Shown here piece by piece: positions 38,498 to 45,860 of a stretch of 45,860 nt of DNA; position 1 is the first letter of the stretch; every line of letters starts with the position of its first letter. The stretch is from SIG701 sp045577175. GTDB lineage: Bacteria; Bacillota; Clostridia; Oscillospirales; CAG-272. The notes under the pieces were generated by a model. It saw only the letters and a program-made list of their open reading frames with translations. It did no database searches and had not been told where the DNA came from. Where the stretch lies: positions 1-45,860 of the forward strand of contig JAZNHT010000047.1 in the NCBI GenBank assembly GCA_045577175.1, in the 5' to 3' direction. The position numbers and the translations under genes were made by a program.

Positions 38498-40057
38498 ATG
38501 CATGATATTATTTGTCCCGATTGCGGCGACCGCTTTTTGGCGAGTGACGTTGCGTTTGATTTGTCCTCGTACATAACGCCGCTTCTGCACGAATCCCCGG
38601 AGGAAGAGGAGGACGTTCTTGCCGTACAGTTCAAGTTCTATGCGGATGAGGACGGCATTTTGCGCTCCCCCGACCGTGATAACGATGTTCCGCTTGCGTG
38701 GGAAACGCCGATCGGCCCCGGTATCAACGATCCTTTGTATCCCTATGTTGTCACCGCAGATGCTCTGTATGCCTACATTTGCGAAAGAATCGGCAAAAAG
38801 CAGGACGAGATGGATATTTTCTTTGCCAATATCGATGCTGCCAACCGCGGCAACAGCAGCGGTCGCTTCGTTTGCAATGCGAATCAGGCCAAGGTGCTGC
38901 GCGAGATGTATGCCGCTTTCTTCGGTGCAGCCAAGAAATCGGCAGGTCACTTCGATCTCAGTGACAGCAACGTAAATACCGCAATCAAAATTCTGCTTCA
39001 TATTTTCAATACCCGCGGCTCCGATAACAAAATTACGTTGAGACTGCGTTGCTACAGCGAGGAGAGAAACGGCTATCATGTGCCGGATATTCTGTTTGTA
39101 CAGGACGGTATCGGAATGCCTGTTCCGATCCGCAAGTGCTGCCGTTCCTGCGGTATCAAGTTCCCGACGGAGTTCGGCTACTATAAAATGATGCCCGTTA
39201 TCCTCCTCGGCTCGCACTTTGCCGGTAAGACCTCCTTCCTGCTCGCTATGTATCACACCACGATGAACTACGAGCCGTTCACGTCGGAAGGACCTATGAA
39301 CACAACCTGCCTGACGAACGATATAAACCTCGAAGCGTTCGAGAAAAATATCAAGAGATTCGAGCAGGGACAGCCGCCCGTCAAGACGGACTTCGTGGAC
39401 GTGCCGATTCTGAACTTGCGCGTCAACGATATTATCTATTCCTTCATCGACTGGCCGGGTGAGAAATTCATCGACGAATCCAGCCGCAGCAATGAGGATT
39501 TCATCCTCGATCAGCGCCGCGTGATTGCGTATGCAAGACATATCCTGTTTTTCATTGAGCCGTCGCAGGTGGATGATACCCTTCAGACCGGTGAGGAGCA
39601 TGTCCGCTTCGATCCTGCCAGACTTGCGCAGAATCTGAGCCAGCATCTTATGTATCTCGCAAACGGCGGCGAGAGACTGCGCAGCCTTCTCTTTATTGTG
39701 AATAAGGCGGATATGCTGGAGCAGAACGAAGTTACCCGCGGTATCTATGAGCAGTTCCGCGGTCGCCCCGAGACGGATTTCTATAACAACAACAAGTGGC
39801 AGAACGAACAGTTTGAGGCTCTTGAGCATACGATCAGAGACGGTTATGTGGGTATGCAGAAGCCTGCGCTGAAGATGAGTTTGTCCAAAGTAACGACGTC
39901 GAAGCATGTCCAGACGATGTTCATGCCGGTGGCGCCGTACGGTGCTTCCGATAACGTAACCAACGGCGTAGTCGTGCACAGAGGATGCCTCTCCGGCTTG
40001 CCGCTTCTGAAAATTCTTCAGGTGGATTCCGCGTTCCTTAGAAAAAGAGTGAAATAA
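38498..40057 (+). CDS. TRAFAC-type GTPase with split zinc knuckles
   Basis: A 519-residue soluble GTPase. Walker A is LLGSHFAGKTSFLLAM (GKTS at 243-246), switch II is FIDWPGEKF (DWPGE 318-322, the DxxG position), and the base-recognition motif is FIVNKADML (NKAD 402-405). A zinc knuckle CPDCG (6-10) and a second CRSCG (215-219) just before the G domain could jointly bind one zinc, bringing the 200-residue N-terminal region onto the G domain. The layout resembles the DO-GTPase/GTPase partners of GAP1-type proteins in Aravind-described conflict systems. ATG at 38498 has GGAG upstream. Twelve bases before the GAP1-like gene. Confidence 0.85.
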   Translation: MHDIICPDCGDRFLASDVAFDLSSYITPLLHESPEEEEDVLAVQFKFYADEDGILRSPDRDNDVPLAWETPIGPGINDPLYPYVVTADALYAYICERIGKKQDEMDIFFANIDAANRGNSSGRFVCNANQAKVLREMYAAFFGAAKKSAGHFDLSDSNVNTAIKILLHIFNTRGSDNKITLRLRCYSEERNGYHVPDILFVQDGIGMPVPIRKCCRSCGIKFPTEFGYYKMMPVILLGSHFAGKTSFLLAMYHTTMNYEPFTSEGPMNTTCLTNDINLEAFEKNIKRFEQGQPPVKTDFVDVPILNLRVNDIIYSFIDWPGEKFIDESSRSNEDFILDQRRVIAYARHILFFIEPSQVDDTLQTGEEHVRFDPARLAQNLSQHLMYLANGGERLRSLLFIVNKADMLEQNEVTRGIYEQFRGRPETDFYNNNKWQNEQFEALEHTIRDGYVGMQKPALKMSLSKVTTSKHVQTMFMPVAPYGASDNVTNGVVVHRGCLSGLPLLKILQVDSAFLRKRVK

Positions 40058-40068
40058 GGAGGCAACGT

Positions 40069-42561
40069 ATGCAGTATATATTCGGCGATAACCGATCCAG
40101 CTATGCAATGATCTATACAGACGGAACGGATGCGGATGCGCAGAAATTAAACGGACTTCTGCGGTTTCCGATCGTCCCGAATGAAAAATACAATTCGCGC
40201 GGATTTCTGAGCTACGGCACGAATGGCTGCTGTGCCCTGTTTTTCGAAATCAAAAAGGACAGAACCATCCCGAGAAGCTGCTACTTTACGCACGGCTTCA
40301 GCCGTGAGGGGGATCCGTCGTATTACGGGTCTGCGCAGTTTTTGGAGGATATTTTCGCGCAGTTTATCACACAGGAGAAGTTTGACGTCATCCGCGACGG
40401 CGCGGAGGGCGGATTTGAGATGCGTGCGGACAGCACCCTGTGCGCACAGGCGGATCAGGCATCTGTCATCGATCCGCGCGTTTTGCGCGAGGCAGTCGCC
40501 AATCTGTATCAGAAGAATCCCGTTCTTCTGGCGATTGATGACGACAAATACAGCGATGCCGCCGTGTGCGCCATCCTGAAGCGGATTTATACATACCTGA
40601 CTCCCTGCTTGCGCAAAGCGACCTCGTTTTTGAGCGCGATCGTGGATACCGGCAACGCGGAGGTGATGATCCGCATCGTGCCGAAATCCATGCTTGCCGA
40701 GGTGCGAACGCCGTATATGAACGTAGACGGCAGCGATTTTGTCCCCGGAGCCGAGGACGTGTTCCACAAGCTCACCGATGCGCTGATGGATGCCTCGATG
40801 CCGCAGTGGAAAGCCGTGTTCTTCGAAAATTATGAGGTCTTGTATTCCGGCAGTGATTCCGTGTATAAAAAGCAGAACGCGGAGGAGCTGTATATCACGA
40901 TCGCGGACGGCGATCTGGTGAAGCTGGAAAAAATCGTGGACGGGTACCTCCTCAAGCATTCCGTTACGCGGAGCGCGGAGATCACCAAGCTCGCAGAAAC
41001 GCTCAGAACGCCGTACAATAAAGAGAGCGAGCTGGAAAAACGGTTCGTGTTTGAAGCAAAGGATGTGCTCGCACCCGAGCAGATTCTCGCAAATAACAAC
41101 CTGTTCATCTACAAAGCGATGCTTTTCTCCGATATAGGCAAGGCGTTTCTCGATAAGTACATCCGCAAAGCCTGCGCCGATACGGTGATCTCCGAGGAGA
41201 ATTACGAGACGCTGATCCGTGCGCTGAAAACGGTGGATGTGGCTATAAAGGACGAATCCGCTAAGGTACAGGATGCCTATTTCTATAAACAGATCGCGGG
41301 TGCGGTTTATCTTGGGGATGTGCAGCCGCGTTTGCTCGGCTATAAGCAGCTCAGGAAGGGACTTGTGGAGGCGATCATGAACGTGATCGCTCCGATGGAG
41401 CCGATCGAGCCGTCCGAGTGGGCGGAGCTGAAGGCACAGCTTCTCAATGAGGCGGTTGCGGATATTGAAAAGCACCCCGATAAAAATATCAACATTACGT
41501 CGTTTATCGACGGTAAGATCGAGGAAACTATGAATACACATAACGAGGAGTTCATGTCAGGGGCAAAGGGGGTAGTCAAATACCCGAATGAAATTGTTGT
41601 TGCCAAACTTGCGCAGATTGAGGAGGCGATTGCCGCCGGTACGCCGTCCAATGATTTGGTGCCGATGTTCACGGAAGCGCTTCGTTTCCAGGATAATTAC
41701 CGCTTCATGATGAACGACCTGCTCGCACAGTTTGTGATCAGAGCGTATCGCAAAGGCGAAATTCGCGGTATATGCGGATTCTTCAAAGCAAACTGCGATG
41801 AGACGCGCGTGGACGAGGTTATCACGAAAGTCAAGCAGTACGATCTGGCAACGGCACTGGCATTTACGCTGGATGTGCCGGTCAATGCCGATAAGGCGCT
41901 CGGAAAGGTTCTGACCGCCATTATGAAGAACGAGGCAGAAAACAGCAAGATGACGCCGAGTGCCATCAAAGCGTTTGCGGATGTCGTGGGTGCCGCTTTG
42001 CAGCGGTATATTGGGCAGAACGCATCGCAGGCAGAGCGTGTCGTGCCGAGCTTCCGGAAGGCGATGGACAGCTGCGATAAGAAGAGCAATACGCATCAGA
42101 TTCTGGAGTCGGTGCTGCACGTGAGCAAAAACGGCGCATCCAAGGATGCGGGCGGCAATGGCGGCAAGAAGAATGAGATGATGCTGGGTGCTGTTACGCT
42201 GGTTGCGGCGATCGCCATCGCACTGGCAGGTCTCTTTGCTGTTGGTTTGATCGATCCGTTGTTCGATCTGCGTCCCGATACGACGGACGCATTTGACGAC
42301 GAAGACGATGACGACGATGATGACGACGATAAGAAATCCGACGAGGATGAGGGCGAGAAGGACACCGACGGTGAAACGGAGCCGGATGTGCCCGATAACG
42401 GCAATGCCGGTGGCAGCGGTGACGAACCTGCAGACAGCGGTGACGAACCCGCAGACAGCGGTGACGAACCCGCGGACAGCGGTGACGAACCCGCGGACAG
42501 CAGTGACGAACCCGCAGACAGCGGTGATGAACCCGCAGATTCCGGTGTGGCAGGAGAGTAA
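40069..42561 (+). CDS. GAP1-like GTPase-associated protein with TM and acidic repeat tail
   Basis: An 830-residue protein. Residues 1-~110 (MQYIFGDNRSSYAMIYTDGT, DRTIPRSCYFTHGFSREGD, YYGSAQFLEDIF) resemble the N-terminal domain of GTPase-associated protein 1, which pairs with a small GTPase. Residues ~150-230 (LLAIDDDKYSDAAVCAILKR, TPCLRKATSFLSAIV) resemble its middle domain. About 250-700 is helical. One TM (about 704-728, MMLGAVTLVAAIAIALAGLF) precedes a poly-Asp run and six GDEPADS repeats. With the bulk before a single late TM it is probably tail-anchored, facing the cytoplasm, with the acidic tail outside. The match to GAP1 is by motif only. Confidence 0.7.
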   Translation: MQYIFGDNRSSYAMIYTDGTDADAQKLNGLLRFPIVPNEKYNSRGFLSYGTNGCCALFFEIKKDRTIPRSCYFTHGFSREGDPSYYGSAQFLEDIFAQFITQEKFDVIRDGAEGGFEMRADSTLCAQADQASVIDPRVLREAVANLYQKNPVLLAIDDDKYSDAAVCAILKRIYTYLTPCLRKATSFLSAIVDTGNAEVMIRIVPKSMLAEVRTPYMNVDGSDFVPGAEDVFHKLTDALMDASMPQWKAVFFENYEVLYSGSDSVYKKQNAEELYITIADGDLVKLEKIVDGYLLKHSVTRSAEITKLAETLRTPYNKESELEKRFVFEAKDVLAPEQILANNNLFIYKAMLFSDIGKAFLDKYIRKACADTVISEENYETLIRALKTVDVAIKDESAKVQDAYFYKQIAGAVYLGDVQPRLLGYKQLRKGLVEAIMNVIAPMEPIEPSEWAELKAQLLNEAVADIEKHPDKNINITSFIDGKIEETMNTHNEEFMSGAKGVVKYPNEIVVAKLAQIEEAIAAGTPSNDLVPMFTEALRFQDNYRFMMNDLLAQFVIRAYRKGEIRGICGFFKANCDETRVDEVITKVKQYDLATALAFTLDVPVNADKALGKVLTAIMKNEAENSKMTPSAIKAFADVVGAALQRYIGQNASQAERVVPSFRKAMDSCDKKSNTHQILESVLHVSKNGASKDAGGNGGKKNEMMLGAVTLVAAIAIALAGLFAVGLIDPLFDLRPDTTDAFDDEDDDDDDDDDKKSDEDEGEKDTDGETEPDVPDNGNAGGSGDEPADSGDEPADSGDEPADSGDEPADSSDEPADSGDEPADSGVAGE
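42418..42543 (+). repeat. Six 21-bp tandem repeats
   Basis: Six units of the type GGTGACGAACCCGCAGACAG C encode GDEPADS. Units differ only at a few third positions except the last, so copy number is likely to vary between strains. Confidence 0.9.
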
Positions 42562-42630
42562 TCTTACCGTCCACCTTCGCAAAAGCAAGAGAACCAATAG
42601 AAAAAATAAATATGAGAGGTATGCCAAGGC

Positions 42631-43833
42631 ATGTATTCTTTGAATTCCAATACGAGAAGAATCACATCGTTTGTTCAGCAGGAAGCACGCAAGTGGCTGT
42701 TTGATAAAATCAAAAGAGACGAATACGATGCAGGTTCTAACCGCGACGTCCAGAGACTGATTTTGCAAATCAAAAAGGACGGATGCGTAACCCCGGATAC
42801 ATATTCGCGCTTCACGTCGTGCGTCATTTTCAACCCCTTCGACCGTATCGTGCAGGGAAGCAAGCCCCGCAATCAGAAGTTCATCATGACGGATAAAATC
42901 GAAAACTTCTTCGTCAAGTACAACGGCGTCATTCTCCCGATCGGCTTTATCAAGGATTTCTTTGAGGATGACTACGAAACGCAGATGGAGATCGACCGCT
43001 ATATCGAGTCCGTCGTCAAGGGGCAGGAGGAGATTTTTGCGATCAAGTGCCAGGAGAATCTCCTTGAAAAAGGCAAGAAAATCAGCGATCTTGAGGATAA
43101 AAAGCCGTGCGTGTTCCGCACCAGATTTTCCTTCCATATTACGAATATTCTCAAGATTCTCTTCACGGTCGCAACGCTTATCGTCTGCCTGTACTTCTTT
43201 AGCGAGTATAAGGTAATCGATAACATCATCGCGCTGATTAAGGGCGAGAACTACGCGGTTCTCAACGGCTTTTTGAAGTCGGTGCTCGGCAAAAACGCCG
43301 GTATAGACGCTTACTTTGAAAAGTATGCTCCTCACATCGCTGTGAACGTGGTGGTTTTGCTTCTGCTTATCCCCCGCCTGATTAAGGCAGTGAAAACGTT
43401 GATCTATTACATCAACCTTTTCATCATCCGTGGGCGCGTGGCGGCAGCGAACCGTTCCATCGAGCAGTTTGAATCTACGAAGCTGGAAGCACTCCGCGAG
43501 TACTTCAAATCTGTGATTCCGCAGCTCTCCAGACAGCACCTCATCACCGATGAAATGTGTGACAATGCTCCGTCTGTGAGAAAGCAGTATCTGTCTATCA
43601 TGGAATTTGATTTTCAGAGCATCATGGATAAAATCTCCAACCTCTACAACTCCAAGCATTTCCAGTTTTTGAGCGCGTACTACGTCAGCGACGGAAAAGC
43701 GGAAATTGCGAAAAAGAGACGGATGTGGAGAAAAGGTGTTGTCATCTACGCCCTTATCCTGATTGTCATGTGTTGTGTCAATATCGCGTGGGTTCAGCAG
43801 TTGATTATTGACACGTATGAGCACTTTTTCTGA
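42631..43833 (+). CDS. Operon membrane protein of unknown function
   Basis: A 400-residue protein. The N-terminal ~165 residues are soluble and charged (VQQEARKWLFDKIKRDEYDA, IMTDKIENFFVKYNGVILPI). Hydrophobic segments lie at about 172-192 (NILKILFTVATLIVCLYFF), 233-253 (APHIAVNVVVLLLLIPRLIK) and 369-391 (GVVIYALILIVMCCVNIAWV), with a helical cytoplasmic stretch (265-365) between. Not recognised. Weak ribosome site. It may provide an additional membrane anchor for the GTPase machinery. Confidence 0.75.
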   Translation: MYSLNSNTRRITSFVQQEARKWLFDKIKRDEYDAGSNRDVQRLILQIKKDGCVTPDTYSRFTSCVIFNPFDRIVQGSKPRNQKFIMTDKIENFFVKYNGVILPIGFIKDFFEDDYETQMEIDRYIESVVKGQEEIFAIKCQENLLEKGKKISDLEDKKPCVFRTRFSFHITNILKILFTVATLIVCLYFFSEYKVIDNIIALIKGENYAVLNGFLKSVLGKNAGIDAYFEKYAPHIAVNVVVLLLLIPRLIKAVKTLIYYINLFIIRGRVAAANRSIEQFESTKLEALREYFKSVIPQLSRQHLITDEMCDNAPSVRKQYLSIMEFDFQSIMDKISNLYNSKHFQFLSAYYVSDGKAEIAKKRRMWRKGVVIYALILIVMCCVNIAWVQQLIIDTYEHFF

Positions 43834-43878
43834 TACCGTATTGCGGCAATAAATGAAAAACAGAAAGGAAATAGGACT

Positions 43879-45402
43879 ATGAAATGTTTGTTTTGCGGCA
43901 GTGAAAATCCGGATGGCGCTGTTTTTTGCGAGGTTTGCGGTGGAAAGATGGAGCAGACGGAAGAGAACACAGAGGTTCAGAGTGAGCCTGCTTTTGAGCC
44001 TGTAAAGCCTAAAAAATCGGGCGTACTTGATCTTTTGAAGGAGCATGCCCTGAAGATTGTCGCCGGTGTTGTTGCGCTTGCGCTGGTGATCGGTCTGATC
44101 GCACTCTTTGCCGGCGGCGGCAAGGGAGATTATGTGTTTTCCGAGAACGGAATCTTAACGATCTATGACGGCGATGAGGATGTATACAAATTTGTATACG
44201 ATAACAAACTTGTCGATGGGGAGTATGAGGGCAGCTCGTACACCGGTGTCAATGCATCCAAATACCGCTTGCTGCTGACGGATGACGCTGAACTGGTGCT
44301 CGTTACCGCCAAAGGCGTGAAGAGCGTTGCGGACGATGTTGAGTCGTATTCCATCAACGAAGATGATACCGTCATCGCCTATACGGATGAGGACGACGTT
44401 TTGTACCTCTATGATATTAAAAAGGACAAAAGCAAGGAAATCGCGGAGGACGTTGCAAATTTCGGTTTGTCTCCCGACGGACAGAGTGTCGCTTACGGTG
44501 CTTATGACGATGACGACGATGTTGCACTGTATGTTTACACCAAGGGCAAGACGTATGAGATTGAGAATGATGTTACCGGCGGTGCCGTATCGAACGGTGC
44601 GAAGCAGATCTACTTTGTAAAGGACGGAAATCTTTACGTGACGGATCTGAAGGACAACAAAGAAAAGCTCTGCTCGGATGTTGATTATATTGTCGGCAAC
44701 AACGCGGATTACACGGAGATTATGTTTATCTCCGACGGAGATACGTATGTATCCGTAAAAGGCGGCGAGAAGATCAAGGTCAAAAACACCGAGCTGGAGT
44801 ATGTTATCGAGCCTCGATTCGCTTCGGTCAAGGATACGCTTGCCAATAAGTACTATCTGTCTGAGGATGACGATCTGTACTTCGTAAACAAGAAGTGGGT
44901 AGCCGAGAAGGTTTCCGGCAGTGTTTCGGACGCTTGGCTGAGTGCAGACGGCAAAACGCTGTATTATCTGAAGGACAGCGGTAAGCTGTACATGGTTAAG
45001 AACAACAAAGTCAACAAGGCGAAGGAAATCGCCAAGGACGTAATTGATTTTGAGGTTTCTCCGGACGGCGCATGGGTGTACTATGTGGATGAGGATGATA
45101 CCCTGTATGCACAAAAGGGCACCAAGAAGGCAAAAAAGATTGCCGATGATGTGGATTATCTGTACATGACTTATGACGGACATGCGCTGTTCCTTGCGGA
45201 TGTGGACGATGATACCGACTGCGGTGAGTTGTACGCAAGCAAGAAAGGCGGCGAGAAAAAGAAGATCGACAGCGATGTATACAATGTATACAGAACCCCC
45301 ACCGGAACCTTCTATCAGAAGAGAGAAGACGAGTATATACGCGAGTTTTACAACGCAAAATCCGGCGTGAAGTTCAAGCTGATCTACGAATTTGAGCTTT
45401 GA
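43879..45402 (+). CDS. Zinc-ribbon / TM / beta-propeller protein
   Basis: A 507-residue protein. The N-terminal zinc ribbon has Cys at 3, 6, 17 and 20 (MKCLFCGSENPDGAVFCEVC). An acidic linker and one TM (about 58-79, ALKIVAGVVALALVIGLIAL) follow. The rest (85-507) is a chain of about 40-residue beta units with recurrent ADDV, SPDG and YYVDEDD-type turns, i.e. a DUF5050/TolB-like beta-propeller, outside the cell if the zinc ribbon is inside. Such cytosolic zinc-ribbon plus outer propeller proteins are frequent in clostridial sensor loci. AGGAA eight bases before the ATG. Last gene before the terminator. Confidence 0.82.
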   Translation: MKCLFCGSENPDGAVFCEVCGGKMEQTEENTEVQSEPAFEPVKPKKSGVLDLLKEHALKIVAGVVALALVIGLIALFAGGGKGDYVFSENGILTIYDGDEDVYKFVYDNKLVDGEYEGSSYTGVNASKYRLLLTDDAELVLVTAKGVKSVADDVESYSINEDDTVIAYTDEDDVLYLYDIKKDKSKEIAEDVANFGLSPDGQSVAYGAYDDDDDVALYVYTKGKTYEIENDVTGGAVSNGAKQIYFVKDGNLYVTDLKDNKEKLCSDVDYIVGNNADYTEIMFISDGDTYVSVKGGEKIKVKNTELEYVIEPRFASVKDTLANKYYLSEDDDLYFVNKKWVAEKVSGSVSDAWLSADGKTLYYLKDSGKLYMVKNNKVNKAKEIAKDVIDFEVSPDGAWVYYVDEDDTLYAQKGTKKAKKIADDVDYLYMTYDGHALFLADVDDDTDCGELYASKKGGEKKKIDSDVYNVYRTPTGTFYQKREDEYIREFYNAKSGVKFKLIYEFEL

Positions 45403-45419
45403 TCGAATCTACTCATAAG

Positions 45420-45809
45420 AAAAAGGGCTGCTTTAGAGCAGTTCTCTAAAGGACAGTTTTGAGGAATACGGTATATCTCGAAAGAGGTATGCCGTATTTT
45501 GGCTTGTCAGGAAAAATGACAAGGCATAGATGAACGTGGCTCCCTCCGGGAGGGAGCCGGCGCCGTGGGCGACTGAGGGAGAATGCGTTAGAATAAAGTC
45601 AGCACAAAGCTAAAGTCACGCGGGCTCCTTCCGTCACGCTATCGCGTGCCACCTTCCTCCCGGAGGAAGGCTTTTTTTACTTTCCGCGCTGTATACAAAC
45701 AGGACAGAGAACGCAAAGCCTCCTCTGTCCTCCTGTCGGTAGGTTCACATATTTTGCTAACTTTCAAAAACTGTCCTTAAGAGGACGAAGCATTCGGGCA
45801 GCCCTTTTT
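45420..45809. repeat. 390-bp inverted-repeat element (MITE-like)
   Basis: Ends match in inverted orientation: AAAAAGGGCTGC (45420-45431) with GCAGCCCTTTTT (45798-45809), and CTCTAAAGGACAGTTTT (45444-45460) with AAAACTGTCCTTAAGAG (45767-45783, one mismatch). The interior holds hairpins GGCTCCCTCCGGGAGGGAGC (from 45538), CACGC-TATC-GCGTG, and CCTTCCTCCCGGAGGAAGG (45652-45670) followed by T7, a pattern that recurs between genes of many Clostridia. No gene is visible in 45403-45860. Confidence 0.65.
45465..45500 (+). terminator. Terminator of the nine-gene operon
   Basis: A 15-bp stem with GAAA tetraloop, AATACGGTATATCTC (45465-45479) and GAGGTATGCCGTATT (45484-45498, two G-U pairs), followed by TT. 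It lies 63 bases after the last stop, within the left arm of the inverted-repeat element. Confidence 0.8.
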
Positions 45810-45860
45810 GTGCGGCTCATTCTTTTTCTGAGCGATGCAGGAGCATCCGTCGGATCGTTT

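Noticed and set aside
42418..42543. Tandem repeats considered as a CRISPR array
   Set aside because: Units are contiguous 21-mers without spacers and in frame with the protein.

Overview
The window looks like chromosome from a gut-type member of class Clostridia (Bacillota), plausibly Oscillospirales or a neighbouring order. The basis is Gram-positive style consensus promoters and GGAGG ribosome sites, AT-rich intergenic DNA around moderately GC-rich genes, a two-gene (split) transketolase, a DUF436/YwlG protein, alpha-L-rhamnosidase-like glycosidases, a REP-associated transposase and a MITE-like GGCTCCCTCC repeat. Species cannot be named from this.

Layout. Positions 1-8350 are housekeeping and sugar-metabolism genes: a MazF toxin without a visible antitoxin, two tandem paralogous six-hairpin glycosidases, a small protein plus YidD, DUF436, and split transketolase. 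Positions 8463-16205 hold a tRNA-Ser(GCT) gene and a 7.6 kb integrative element inserted into its 3' end. The element has 23-bp att repeats, a tyrosine integrase, two separate repressor switches, recombination/early genes (YqaJ, VRR-NUC, excisionase-like, DUF6291-like, ArpU-like) and no packaging or virion genes. Several of its small genes and candidate RNAs are shorter than usual annotation cut-offs.

Positions 16316-28830 are a mixed chromosomal stretch: a four-helix-bundle/C15-like pair, a SAM-clan-like riboswitch in front of an orphan 95-residue protein, a trehalase-VanY-TIM barrel cluster, a RAYT transposase carrying REP-like palindromes in its own reading frame, an Imm26-like protein, a HAD phosphatase, a lipoprotein, an amino-acid permease, an XRE regulator with a divergent membrane protein, and an amidohydrolase/PHP pair.

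Positions 28949-45500 are the most interesting part: one promoter, a structured leader, and nine co-directional genes with short gaps, ending in a strong terminator. They encode a secreted/membrane von Willebrand A protein, a 1184-residue tubulin-like GTPase, a CvpA-like membrane protein, two proteins I do not recognise, a zinc-knuckle TRAFAC-type GTPase, a GAP1-like GTPase-associated protein with a membrane segment and acidic repeat tail, a multi-pass membrane protein, and a zinc-ribbon/TM/beta-propeller protein. I infer an envelope-spanning, nucleotide-driven system that couples outside sensing (VWA, propeller) to a cytoplasmic filament-type GTPase and a second switch GTPase. Its purpose (conflict/defence, envelope organisation or stress) cannot be read from sequence. 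A 390-bp inverted-repeat element follows the operon.
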